From an uncultured Lachnospiraceae bacterium (GTDB lineage Bacteria > Bacillota > Clostridia > Lachnospirales > Lachnospiraceae), in assembly GCA_902779445.1 (NCBI GenBank), contig CACZBM010000005.1, forward strand, positions 1 through 64,000: a stretch of 64,000 nt of DNA, read 5' to 3'. Shown piece after piece: positions 17,617 to 26,883 of this stretch (position 1 is its first letter; every line of letters begins with the position of its first letter). The translations under genes were made by a program, and so were the position numbers. Under the pieces are notes generated by a model, which was not told the origin of the DNA, did not search any database, and worked only from the letters and a program-made list of their open reading frames with translations.

Positions 17617-19710
17617 ATGAAGGTTTACACAACAGAGAAGATCCGTAACATTGCGCTCCTGGGCCACGGCGGCTCCGGAAAGACAAGCCTTGTAGAAGCA
17701 ATGGCTAAACTTTCGGGGCTGACAACGAGACTGGGAACCATCGACGATGGAAACACCATCAGTGATTATGACAAGGAAGAGCAGAAGAGAAAGTTTTCCA
17801 TCAGCACATCACTGATCCCCATTGAATGGGAGGACACAAAGCTCAATATCATGGATACCCCCGGATTTTTTGATTTCGTGGGTGAGGTTGAGGAAGCAGC
17901 AACAGCTGCAGCTTCAGCGATAATCGTGGTAAACGGCAAATCAGGAGTGGAGACCGGTACAAAGAAAGCCTGGGATATCTGTGATAAGTTCAATATTCCC
18001 AGAATGGTATATGTTTCCAATATGGATATAGACAATGCTTCATTCAAGAATGTTCTTGAGGAGCTCACAGACCTTTACGGAAAAAAGATAGCACCTTTCC
18101 ATTTCCCTATAAGAGAAAATGAGAAGTTTGTTGGATATGTGAATGTTGTGGCAGAAAAGGCATTCCGCTGGAATGACAAGGGAGAGGCAGTTGAATGTGA
18201 TATTCCCGACTATTCCAAAGAGAACCTGGAAGCGTACAGAGATTCCCTGATGGAGGCTGTTGCCGAGACATCCGAGGAGTTTATGGACAGATTTTTCAAC
18301 GGTGATACCTTCTCGGAGGCAGAGATAAGAGCTGCCCTTCACGCAAGTGTATGTGACGGGACCATCGTTCCCATCACAATGGGAAGTAATACACTGATCC
18401 AGGGTATTTATACCCTCCTTGATGACTGTGTTAAGTATCTTCCAAGCCCTGAAGGCAGAAAGATCGCCGGTATCGATACAGCAAACTCGGAGATATTTGA
18501 AGCTGACTATGATTTCTCAAAGCCGAAGACAGCGATGGTCTGGAAGACCATCATCGATCCGTTCATCGGAAAGTATTCTCTTTTCAAGGTTTGCTCAGGC
18601 GTTATAAAGAGCGGTGATGTTCTCTATAATGTTAATGAGGATACGGAAGAGAAGACAGGAAAGCTTTATACCCTTTGCGGAAACAAGGCTATTGAGATCC
18701 CTGAGCTTCATGCAGGAGATATCGGTGCATTCGCAAAGCTCGCTGTTACGAAGACCGGAGATTCCCTCGGGACCAAGGCTACAGCTATAAGATATGGAAA
18801 GCCCATGATCTCAACTCCTTATACAGCTGTGAGATACAGGCCTGTTAATAAGGGCGATGTAGACAAGATCTCACAGGCTCTCGCAAAGATCTGTGCAGAG
18901 GATCTGACGCTCAGAAATGTAAATGATTCGCAGAACCGCCAGACACTTCTTTATGGTATCGGCGACCAGCAGATCGACGTTGTAAAGTCAAAGCTTGAGA
19001 GTGAATACAAGGTTCAGATAGAACTGTCAACTCCCAAGGTTGCATACAGGGAGACCATCCGCGGCAAGTCTGATGTTCAGGGCAGATATAAGAAGCAGAC
19101 CGGAGGACACGGACAGTTCGGTGATGTTAAGATGATCTTTGAACCCAGTGGAGATATGGAGAAGCCCTATATATTCGAGGAAAGAGTTGTGGGCGGTGCC
19201 GTTCCGAAGAACTTCTTCCCTGCGGTTGAAAAGGGACTTACGGAATCTGTGGAAAAGGGACCTCTTGCTGCATATCCGGTAGTGGGAGTTAAGGCAACTC
19301 TCTACGATGGTTCATATCATCCCGTGGATTCTTCTGAGCAGTCATTTAAGACCGCTGCAAAGCTCGCATTCAAGGACGGCTTTATGAAGGCTACACCTAT
19401 TCTTCTCGAGCCCATTATGACCTTAAAGGTAACGGTTCCCGATCAGTTTACCGGAGATGTAATGGGTGATCTTAATAAGAGAAGGGGACGTGTCCTCGGA
19501 ATGACACCTATTGAAGGCGGCAAGCAGGTTATAGAAGCTGAGATACCTGAGTCCAGCATATTCGGATACAATACGGATCTTCGCTCCATGACCGGAGGGA
19601 TCGGAGAATTCTCATATGAGTTTAATCGCTATGAGCCCGCTCCTGCCGACGTTCAGGCTAAGGAGATCGAAGCACGTAAGGACAAGATTGAAAATGTAGA
19701 GGATGCCTGA
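17617..19710 (+). CDS. elongation factor G-like GTPase (EF-G paralogue)
   Basis: 697 residues with full EF-G domain order (G domain, II, III, IV, V). The P-loop is GHGGSGKT (16-23); the G3 motif reads DTPGFFDF instead of the DTPGHVDF of canonical EF-G, and the NKxD motif is degenerate (SNMDID). The C-terminal half (TGGHGQFGDVKM, VMGDLNKRRGRVLGM) is well conserved. These replacements put it in the EF-G-like group rather than the housekeeping FusA, which is not in the window. Such paralogues may act under special growth conditions or lack normal GTP-dependent turnover; role here unknown. The leader carries a terminator-like hairpin, and a strong terminator follows. Confidence 0.88.
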   Translation: MKVYTTEKIRNIALLGHGGSGKTSLVEAMAKLSGLTTRLGTIDDGNTISDYDKEEQKRKFSISTSLIPIEWEDTKLNIMDTPGFFDFVGEVEEAATAAASAIIVVNGKSGVETGTKKAWDICDKFNIPRMVYVSNMDIDNASFKNVLEELTDLYGKKIAPFHFPIRENEKFVGYVNVVAEKAFRWNDKGEAVECDIPDYSKENLEAYRDSLMEAVAETSEEFMDRFFNGDTFSEAEIRAALHASVCDGTIVPITMGSNTLIQGIYTLLDDCVKYLPSPEGRKIAGIDTANSEIFEADYDFSKPKTAMVWKTIIDPFIGKYSLFKVCSGVIKSGDVLYNVNEDTEEKTGKLYTLCGNKAIEIPELHAGDIGAFAKLAVTKTGDSLGTKATAIRYGKPMISTPYTAVRYRPVNKGDVDKISQALAKICAEDLTLRNVNDSQNRQTLLYGIGDQQIDVVKSKLESEYKVQIELSTPKVAYRETIRGKSDVQGRYKKQTGGHGQFGDVKMIFEPSGDMEKPYIFEERVVGGAVPKNFFPAVEKGLTESVEKGPLAAYPVVGVKATLYDGSYHPVDSSEQSFKTAAKLAFKDGFMKATPILLEPIMTLKVTVPDQFTGDVMGDLNKRRGRVLGMTPIEGGKQVIEAEIPESSIFGYNTDLRSMTGGIGEFSYEFNRYEPAPADVQAKEIEARKDKIENVEDA

Positions 19711-19724
19711 ATTTTAGTATTTTC

Positions 19725-19760
19725 CCCCGGAACATTTATTTGTTCCGGGGTTCTTTTTTT
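19725..19760 (+). terminator. intrinsic terminator after the EF-G-like gene
   Basis: CCCCGGAACA (19725-19734) pairs perfectly with TGTTCCGGGG (19741-19750), followed by TTCTTTTTTT. Confidence 0.92.
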
Positions 19761-19775
19761 GGTATTATTTCATTC

Positions 19776-21266
19776 ATGGATAAGAATAAGGCAGAACGGA
19801 TAATTGAATACATTGTGGTAGCCCTCACCGGAGTGATCTATATCTTTCAGTGCAGCAGCTGGACAAGTCCGCTCTACCCTTATGCCTACGGGTATGATGC
19901 CTCATGGTACTCTCTGATGGGAAGGGCGATCACCCAAGGCAAGGTGCCATACAAGGATTATTTTGACCTGAAAGGCCCGGCCCTTTTCTTTTATGAAGCC
20001 TTTGGGCAGCTCTTTATCAAAGGGCGGAACGGTGTTTTCCTGATCCAGTGTATTTCAATAATACTGACTGTTATTTTGGTATGGAAGATAGGAAGGTTAT
20101 TCTTAAACAGGCCGGGATCCGCAATCCTGCTTCTTTTATACTATTATGGTGCATACGCCCTTATATGGGGCGGGAATACGGTTGAGGAGCTTTTCATGCC
20201 CTGCAGCATGGCGGCAGTGTATCTGACGCTGGATTACATATTGAATGAAGATGAACCGGTTCTGGATCCGGAATATTCTGCGCTTGTTTTCGGAATAGGG
20301 TTCGGGATCTTTCTTTTTTCCAAAATAACAGTAGCGGCTGTTATATGTGCTTCGCTGATCACGGTTTTTATCATAATGGTAAAGAAAAAGAAGTGGGATA
20401 TCCTAAGGGATTGCGCCGTAAACTTTATTGTAGGCGTTTTATTTATTGCAGTCCCGCTTTTTATCTATTTCATTGCAAACGGAGCAGTAAAGGAGTTCAT
20501 ATACTGCGCCTTCCTGTTTGCATTTAAGCGTTCTACAGATTATTACGAGGCATTTTCACTGGGATGGGAAAAGAATATCATTATATGCTACGCGTCATTC
20601 CTGTACGGTCTGTTTATGAGACACCGGGATGAAAAGGAGAGTAACAGGAGGATGTACATCCTCATTACTTCTGTTCTTCAGTTTATGCTGCTGCACCTCG
20701 GAACACCGTACCTTTATTATTTCCTCTGTCAGATGCCGGTGTTTGTAATGCTTTTTTCTTATTTCATGAAGGACTGTAAAGAAGCATTCGTATCATTCAG
20801 AGAAGAGCACAAGTTAAGTGATCCGAGGATCGCTGCCTATATAATAGCTATTGTTATTGCCTTGGTGCAGCTGTATCCCCTGACCACGGATAAATTCCTG
20901 GAAAATCTTATGATCTATGAAGAGGACAACGGAAAACAACAGTACTTTGACTGTAAGGAAATAGCTGCCCTTGTGCCGGAGTGGGAGAGGGCTGGTATAT
21001 ACAATCTGGAATCGGGGATGATCTATTATGAGATCAATCAGGATCTGCCTTCGAATAAGTATCCTGTAAATCTGCCATATTTCCTGCATCTTGATCCGTC
21101 AATAAAGACAGATGTTATGAATAAGCTACAATATGATACACCAAAGTGGATCATTTCGGAAAGACTGTGGGATTTTGATGATGAAGATGTGAAAAAATAT
21201 GTGTTCTCACACTATGAGATCATAGCCGAAAATGACGGTGAAGAACTGTATCGTTTATTGGATTGA
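19776..21266 (+). CDS. GT-C-type multispan membrane glycosyltransferase-like protein
   Basis: 496 residues from ATG 19776; a longer frame to 19740 would start inside the terminator and is not credible. About ten hydrophobic spans are visible. The first loop has YGYDASWYSLMGRAI followed by GKVPYKDYFDLKGP, the acidic-residue pattern of GT-C/PMT-type (ArnT/GT39-like) transferases that use polyprenyl-phosphate sugars. The C-terminal ~110 residues form a soluble extracytoplasmic tail. No ribosome site precedes the ATG, but TATTAT lies 8 bases upstream, so the mRNA may be leaderless. Substrate unknown; a surface glycan is likely. Confidence 0.6.
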   Translation: MDKNKAERIIEYIVVALTGVIYIFQCSSWTSPLYPYAYGYDASWYSLMGRAITQGKVPYKDYFDLKGPALFFYEAFGQLFIKGRNGVFLIQCISIILTVILVWKIGRLFLNRPGSAILLLLYYYGAYALIWGGNTVEELFMPCSMAAVYLTLDYILNEDEPVLDPEYSALVFGIGFGIFLFSKITVAAVICASLITVFIIMVKKKKWDILRDCAVNFIVGVLFIAVPLFIYFIANGAVKEFIYCAFLFAFKRSTDYYEAFSLGWEKNIIICYASFLYGLFMRHRDEKESNRRMYILITSVLQFMLLHLGTPYLYYFLCQMPVFVMLFSYFMKDCKEAFVSFREEHKLSDPRIAAYIIAIVIALVQLYPLTTDKFLENLMIYEEDNGKQQYFDCKEIAALVPEWERAGIYNLESGMIYYEINQDLPSNKYPVNLPYFLHLDPSIKTDVMNKLQYDTPKWIISERLWDFDDEDVKKYVFSHYEIIAENDGEELYRLLD

Positions 21267-21282
21267 GATTGGCCCGGATTGT

Positions 21283-21311
21283 TGACATTTGCAGGGTGTA
21301 GCATTAAACTG
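21283..21311 (+). promoter_or_regulatory. sigma-A promoter of leuS
   Basis: TTGACA (21283-21288), 17-base spacer, TAAACT (21306-21311). The leader would be ~40 bases, too short for a T-box. Confidence 0.7.
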
Positions 21312-21356
21312 TAATACGTTTTACTGGGTAAAAAATACATTCTAAGGAGCGTAGAA

Positions 21357-23759
21357 ATGGCGGAGATTTATAACCATTCTGAGATTGAGAATAAGTGGAC
21401 CGGGATCTGGGAGAAGAATCCCGTTAATGTTGATGACGGAAAGAAACCGAAGTATTACTGCCTGGATATGTTTCCCTATCCCTCAGGTGCGGGCCTTCAT
21501 GTAGGACACTGGAGAGGATATGTGATATCCGATGTCTGGAGCCGTTATAAGATGATGAAGGGTTATTATCTCATTCATCCCATGGGATGGGATGCTTTCG
21601 GACTTCCGGCAGAGAATTATGCCATTAAGACGGGACAGCACCCGAGGATCTCTACAGCCGAGAATATTAGGAATATCAAGCGCCAGGTAAAGCAGATCGG
21701 TGCGATCTATGACTGGGATATGGAGCTCGACACTACAGACCCTGCATTTTATAAATGGTCCCAGTGGATCTTTGTTCAGCTCTTTAAGCATGGTCTTGCA
21801 TATGAGAAGGAGATGCCCCTGAACTGGTGTCCTTCCTGTCGTGCGGTCCTTGCTAATGAAGAAGTGGTGGACGGAAAGTGCGAGAGATGCCATAGCGAAG
21901 TTACAAAGAAGAATTTAAGGCAGTGGATGTTAAAGATCACTGCTTATGCAGACAGACTTTTAGACGGCCTTGATAAGCTTGACTGGCCTGAAAAGGTTAA
22001 AAAGATGCAGACCGACTGGATCGGAAGATCCTACGGTGCAGAAGTTGATTTTAAGATCGACGGAAGAGACGATGCCATAACAGTATATACTACAAGACCT
22101 GATACTCTTTACGGAGCTACATTCATGGTTCTAGCTCCCGAGCATGAGCTGGCAAAAGGTCTTGCAACAGCCGACAAAAAGGCTGAAGTTGAAAAGTATA
22201 TTGCGGATGCAGCTAACAAGTCCAATGTAGACAGACTTCAGGGTAAGGAAAAGACAGGTGTATTCACCGGTTCTTATGCGATCAACCCCTTAAACGGCGC
22301 GAAGGTGCCCATCTGGCTTTCAGACTACGTTCTCGCAGATTACGGAACGGGAGCGATCATGTGCGTTCCTGCCCATGATGACAGGGACTTTGCATTTGCA
22401 AAGAAATTCGATCTTCCGATAATCCAGGTAATAGCCAGGGACGGAAAAGAGATCGAAAACATGGAGGAAGCTTACACCGAAGCAAGCGGTATCATGATCA
22501 ATTCCGGCGACTGGAACGGGATGGAATCTGCGGAATTAAAGGTAAAAGCCCCTCATATTGTAGAAGAAAAGGGCTTTGGAAGAGCTAAGAAAAACTTTAA
22601 GATCCGGGACTGGGTGTTCTCAAGGCAGAGATACTGGGGAGAGCCCATACCCATCATTCACTGTCCCGACTGTGGTGCAGTACCGGTTCCGGAGGAGGAA
22701 CTTCCTGTTCTTCTTCCTGAAGTTGAATCATATCAGCCTACAGATACAGGAGAATCTCCTCTTGCGGCTATAGATTCATGGGTGAACTGCAAGTGTCCTA
22801 AGTGCGGAAAAGATGCAAAAAGAGAGACCAATACCATGCCGCAGTGGGCAGGGTCATCCTGGTACTTCTTGAGATATGTGGATGTTAAAAATGATAAGGC
22901 TCTTGTAAGCCGCGAAAAAGCTGACAAGTTCCTGCCTGTAGACATGTATATAGGCGGTGTTGAGCATGCAGTGCTTCACCTGTTATATTCGAGATTCTGG
23001 ACCAAGTTCCTATATGATATAGGTGCTGTTGGATTTGAAGAGCCTTTCTTAAAACTCTTTAATCAGGGTATGGTTCTCGGCCCCAAGGGAGTAAAGATGA
23101 GTAAGTCCCTTGGAAACGTGATCTCTCCTGATGATATGATAAGAGACTACGGATGTGATTCACTGAGGCTTTATGAACTCTTTATCGGACCTCCCCAGCA
23201 GGACAGCGCATGGGATGACAGAGGTATAGACGGAGTATACAGGTTCTTATGCAAGTTCTGGAATCTTGTGATGGATAATAAAGATAAGAATGCAGAAGCT
23301 ACTCCCGAACTGGTGAGACTCCGCCATAAGCTTATTAATACGATCACCTCCAGGCTTGAGACCTTCTCATTGAATACGGTGATATCAGGCTTTATGGAGT
23401 TCAATAACTCACTTGCAAAGTTACCTGCAGTTGACAGGGAGACTTTGGAAACATATGTTATATTACTTGCTCCCTTTGCTCCTCACATAGCAGAAGAGCT
23501 CTGGCAGCAGCTTGGACATCAGGAGTCTGTATTTAAGTGCGAATGGCCTGAAGCTGATAAGGAAGCCATGAAAGAGGATACCATCGAGGTTCCTGTTCAG
23601 GTTAACGGAAAGGTCCGTGCAACCGTCAGTGTTTCAGCGGAAGCTTCAAAGGACGAGGTTCTCGCTATAGCCAAGGAAGCAGTTCAGGACAGGCTCACAG
23701 GTAACCTTATAAAAGAGATCTATGTTCCCGGTAAGATCGTAAATCTGGTTGTGAAGTGA
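21357..23759 (+). CDS. leuS: leucyl-tRNA synthetase
   Basis: 800 residues, normal for bacterial LeuRS. The class I HIGH-type site is in [12 protein letters not shown] (~42-53), the KMSKS loop in [10 protein letters not shown], and the editing CP1 domain lies between with [12 protein letters not shown] and [16 protein letters not shown]. Zinc-type cysteines (CPSC ... CERC) follow the first motif. AAGGAG precedes the ATG. It appears to head an operon running to rnhA at 28890. Confidence 0.98.
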   Translation: MAEIYNHSEIENKWTGIWEKNPVNVDDGKKPKYYCLDMFPYPSGAGLHVGHWRGYVISDVWSRYKMMKGYYLIHPMGWDAFGLPAENYAIKTGQHPRISTAENIRNIKRQVKQIGAIYDWDMELDTTDPAFYKWSQWIFVQLFKHGLAYEKEMPLNWCPSCRAVLANEEVVDGKCERCHSEVTKKNLRQWMLKITAYADRLLDGLDKLDWPEKVKKMQTDWIGRSYGAEVDFKIDGRDDAITVYTTRPDTLYGATFMVLAPEHELAKGLATADKKAEVEKYIADAANKSNVDRLQGKEKTGVFTGSYAINPLNGAKVPIWLSDYVLADYGTGAIMCVPAHDDRDFAFAKKFDLPIIQVIARDGKEIENMEEAYTEASGIMINSGDWNGMESAELKVKAPHIVEEKGFGRAKKNFKIRDWVFSRQRYWGEPIPIIHCPDCGAVPVPEEELPVLLPEVESYQPTDTGESPLAAIDSWVNCKCPKCGKDAKRETNTMPQWAGSSWYFLRYVDVKNDKALVSREKADKFLPVDMYIGGVEHAVLHLLYSRFWTKFLYDIGAVGFEEPFLKLFNQGMVLGPKGVKMSKSLGNVISPDDMIRDYGCDSLRLYELFIGPPQQDSAWDDRGIDGVYRFLCKFWNLVMDNKDKNAEATPELVRLRHKLINTITSRLETFSLNTVISGFMEFNNSLAKLPAVDRETLETYVILLAPFAPHIAEELWQQLGHQESVFKCEWPEADKEAMKEDTIEVPVQVNGKVRATVSVSAEASKDEVLAIAKEAVQDRLTGNLIKEIYVPGKIVNLVVK

Positions 23760-24355
23760 AACAGGGTATGTCCATCAGAAAAACGCTTTTGATGCTGACC
23801 TTAAACTATATACTGATATTTGTCTGGATGTTCTGGGCACGGCTCGAGGTGGTTAGCGCACTGATCATTTTCCCGGTGACCATGGTGGTGGCATTTTTCG
23901 ATACCATTCTGGCAGAGGGAAGAAAGAGTGCCATTCTATGGTGCGGGAATCTTCTGATAGCAACGATAGTTGGTATCATTCTGCAGAATTATCTCTATGC
24001 CAGATATACGCGGGACACAGAGACAGCCATGCTGAGGGCAGTGGTGGAGATAACAGTAGCCATATTTTTAATATCCATAACGGCTGCTATATCTGGAAGA
24101 GAGGCGGCGAAACTCCGGAAAAGCAGAAAGAAAAAGATGAATACCGTGCCCGTTCGAAGTACAGGCTTTTTATTCTCAAAGGACGCGAAAGCGGAGTATG
24201 AAGATGATGATGACGAGGACGAGTATTTGGAAGAATTTGAAAAGAGAAGGACTATGTCCTTAAGGAGTCAGGTTTCTTCGGGGGATGAACCTGAGGACGA
24301 AGATGAGGATATTGATGAGAGGGAGAAACCCGTATTCAGGGTTATAAAAAAATAA
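23756..24355 (+). CDS. membrane protein with acidic cytoplasmic tail, unknown family
   Basis: 199 residues; start overlaps the leuS stop (ATGA). Hydrophobic spans at about 10-28, 34-50, 58-76 and 92-112 are followed by a basic stretch (KLRKSRKKK) and then a long, strongly acidic tail ([20 protein letters not shown]). By the positive-inside rule the tail is probably cytoplasmic. No family recognised and no catalytic motif seen. It lies directly before a secreted L,D-transpeptidase gene, so an envelope role is possible but not shown. Confidence 0.65.
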   Translation: MKQGMSIRKTLLMLTLNYILIFVWMFWARLEVVSALIIFPVTMVVAFFDTILAEGRKSAILWCGNLLIATIVGIILQNYLYARYTRDTETAMLRAVVEITVAIFLISITAAISGREAAKLRKSRKKKMNTVPVRSTGFLFSKDAKAEYEDDDDEDEYLEEFEKRRTMSLRSQVSSGDEPEDEDEDIDEREKPVFRVIKK

Positions 24356-24393
24356 AAGGGGAATTCCATCGGGAAACAAAAGAGAGGTAAAAT

Positions 24394-25194
24394 ATGAGGA
24401 TATTTAAGAAAGTTGTGATCTGTGCAACCATTGTGGTGCTGCTGCTTCCTTTTATGGGAATAAACAGCCTGAGAGCGGAAGGGGAAACTGTAAACTATGT
24501 TTTTACGGGTCTTGCCATTCCAGAAGGACAGGGCGAAGTTTTTAGTGTTGATGCCGGGACAATAAACCTTTTCAGACAGAATCCGGCAGTGATCAACGTG
24601 TTTGTGGCAGCTCTTGCCGAAAAGTATAATACCGGAACGGCTGTTATAGATCAGGCAGCAGAAGTTGCCTATCTGAACGGTGTTATCAACGGGACACAGC
24701 TTCCGGGTAATCATATTCCCGTATATATGCCGGTTGTGCCTGTTATCAGGACGGAGGAAGCTCCGTTGCCTGCCCCGGCAGAGACACCCCAGGTGGTTGT
24801 TGCGGGGAATATGGATATAAATAATGGAAATTACATAGATATCAACATTACTACGCAGACACTTACACTTTTCCAGAACGGAGTAGGTACCTATGCGGTT
24901 CCGGTAGTAACAGGAAATGTTGCGGCAGGACACAATACGCCGGAAGGACTCTTTGCAGTACAGTATAAACAGCTTGACCGGGTATTAAAGGGAGAAGATT
25001 ATGAATCCTTTGTTCATTACTGGATGAGGTTCGTAAATAACTGCGGTATACATGATGCTAACTGGAGATCGAATTTCGGAGGAGAGATCTATAAGAGGAA
25101 TGGCTCACATGGGTGCGTGAATGTTCCGCCTGAGCTGATGCCTGCACTATATGCAGCGACTCCGGAAGGAACTCCGGTCTGGGTACATTCATAA
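24394..25194 (+). CDS. secreted L,D-transpeptidase (YkuD domain)
   Basis: 266 residues with an N-terminal hydrophobic signal/anchor (residues ~5-24). The C-terminal half is a YkuD domain: INITTQTLTLFQNG begins it, with His220 and the nucleophile in SHGCVNV (Cys241). Such enzymes make 3-3 peptidoglycan cross-links or attach proteins to peptidoglycan outside the membrane. The segment ~30-120 resembles the peptidoglycan-binding type four-helix region that precedes many clostridial YkuD domains. AGAGAGG-type ribosome site. Sits in the leuS-rnhA operon. Confidence 0.88.
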   Translation: MRIFKKVVICATIVVLLLPFMGINSLRAEGETVNYVFTGLAIPEGQGEVFSVDAGTINLFRQNPAVINVFVAALAEKYNTGTAVIDQAAEVAYLNGVINGTQLPGNHIPVYMPVVPVIRTEEAPLPAPAETPQVVVAGNMDINNGNYIDINITTQTLTLFQNGVGTYAVPVVTGNVAAGHNTPEGLFAVQYKQLDRVLKGEDYESFVHYWMRFVNNCGIHDANWRSNFGGEIYKRNGSHGCVNVPPELMPALYAATPEGTPVWVHS

Positions 25195-25207
25195 CGGGGC
25201 ACATCAG

Positions 25208-25546
25208 ATGGTTAATAACGAAAAAGAAGTTCTGAGAACTACAGATATAGAAAAAAAGAATAAATTCGTAAAACGTCTCGTTAATTCCGGCATCTCTTAT
25301 CTGGAAAAATGGGAGAAGATCCCTTTTTTCAGCAGAAAGAAATATGACGGAGCAAAGGAGATCTGCGTGATCATGATCAATGATCATCAGATGGAGAAGG
25401 CCATGAATATCCTTTATGAAGTCAATAATGACGTGGCTGATCCGGGAGCAGGAAAGAATAAGATAAAGGCTCTTATGGACGGAGATAAGGATAAGATCAA
25501 GGCTGAGGAAGAGGATTTCTTTGACGAAGAGGACCGTCCGCAGTGA
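25208..25546 (+). CDS. small charged protein of unknown function
   Basis: 112 residues from ATG 25208; a frame extending to 25151 lies inside the transpeptidase gene and has no ribosome site. The protein is highly charged (IEKKNKFVKRL, then KWEKIPFFSRKKYDG), with a central segment EICVIMINDHQMEKAMNIL and an acidic end (EEEDFFDEEDRPQ). No signal, span or motif recognised. It lies 13 bases after the transpeptidase gene and just before the deaminase gene. Confidence 0.6.
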   Translation: MVNNEKEVLRTTDIEKKNKFVKRLVNSGISYLEKWEKIPFFSRKKYDGAKEICVIMINDHQMEKAMNILYEVNNDVADPGAGKNKIKALMDGDKDKIKAEEEDFFDEEDRPQ

Positions 25547-25566
25547 TCATTCACAGAGGGTATAGT

Positions 25567-26883
25567 ATGAATACAAGATTTTTTAACGGAAAGGTACTGA
25601 CTTTTGGTCATGACGACAATATCATTGAAAACGGTGAGGTTCTCGTGCAGGGCAGTGAAATTGCTTTCGCAGGAGAGGCATCTTCAGAGGAATGCAGAAA
25701 AATATCTGCAGATCTGAAATTTGACAGGGAGATCGATCTAAAGGGCGATCTTATAATGCCCGGATTTAAGAACTGTCATACACATTCTGCAATGACCATA
25801 TTCCGTTCAGCCGCAGATGATATGAAGCTTGATGACTGGCTTCATAACCAGATCTTCCCGAGAGAAGCCTGCCTTACTGCAGATGACGTCTATTATGCAA
25901 CATATCTTGCATGCCTTGAGTATCTTACAAGCGGAATAACCGAGATCTGTGAAATGTATTACTTCCCTTATTCTGTTGCAAAGGCAGCAGAGGAAGCCGG
26001 GATAAGATGTGTACAGTGCGGCTCCATGAGCGATTTTTCATCGTCTGCAGAGGAATTAAAAGAGCTTTATCAGAAACTGAATTCCGGAAATGACATGAAT
26101 GCGTACAGGCTCGGTATACACGCTGAGTACACCAATTCAAAAGAGAACCTGGAGAGGGTTGCTAAGCTGTCTCACGAATTAAAAGCTCCGGTTTATATGC
26201 ATATGTCCGAAACAGATGCGGAAGTTAAGGGCTGTATGGACAGGAATGGCGGTATGTCACCCGTGGAATTAATGGACTCGCTTGGGGTCCTCGATAACGG
26301 GGGAGTATTTTTCCATGGGGTTCACGTGACTGAAAAAGATATGAAGATAATGAAGGAGAGGGGTGTTTCGGTAATCACAAACCCCGCTTCAAACATTAAA
26401 CTCGCAAGCGGTATCGCACCTATAGAGGATTATCTTAAAAAAGGCATAAGGCTCGGGATCGGAACAGACGGGCCGGCCAGCAATAACTGCCTTGATATGT
26501 TCAGGGAGATGTTCCTGACCACCGCCCTTGCAAAGTACAGGGAAAATGATGCTGCTGCGGTAGATGCTGTAAAGGTATTGAAAATGGCATGCTGTGACGG
26601 TGCTGACGCCATAGATACTCCGGATACTGATTCACTCGCTGCAGGGAAGAAAGCGGATCTGATAGTGATAGATCTTCATCAGCCTAATATGCAGCCTGAA
26701 AACAATATAGTGAAGAACATAGTATATTCAGGATCAAAACAGAATGTCAGGCTCACAATGACAGACGGGATCGTAAGGTATGAGGAAGGCAGGTTCAATG
26801 TGGGTATTCAGCCTTCAAAGATCTATGAAGAAGTCAAAAAGACAGTTGACAGGATCAATGAGCAGATAAAGAATAATGCGTAA
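25567..26883 (+). CDS. amidohydrolase, S-adenosylhomocysteine/methylthioadenosine deaminase family
   Basis: 438 residues from ATG 25567, which has CAGAGGG six bases upstream; the GTG at 25543 overlaps the previous gene. Metal ligands: HTHSAM, HAEYT, HMSETD and GTDGPASNN, all characteristic of the SsnA/MtaD/atrazine-chlorohydrolase branch. These zinc enzymes deaminate purine-type thioether nucleosides such as SAH, methylthioadenosine or 5'-deoxyadenosine, recycling products of SAM enzymes. Substrate not decidable from sequence. Its stop overlaps the next gene by 8 bases. Confidence 0.8.
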   Translation: MNTRFFNGKVLTFGHDDNIIENGEVLVQGSEIAFAGEASSEECRKISADLKFDREIDLKGDLIMPGFKNCHTHSAMTIFRSAADDMKLDDWLHNQIFPREACLTADDVYYATYLACLEYLTSGITEICEMYYFPYSVAKAAEEAGIRCVQCGSMSDFSSSAEELKELYQKLNSGNDMNAYRLGIHAEYTNSKENLERVAKLSHELKAPVYMHMSETDAEVKGCMDRNGGMSPVELMDSLGVLDNGGVFFHGVHVTEKDMKIMKERGVSVITNPASNIKLASGIAPIEDYLKKGIRLGIGTDGPASNNCLDMFREMFLTTALAKYRENDAAAVDAVKVLKMACCDGADAIDTPDTDSLAAGKKADLIVIDLHQPNMQPENNIVKNIVYSGSKQNVRLTMTDGIVRYEEGRFNVGIQPSKIYEEVKKTVDRINEQIKNNA

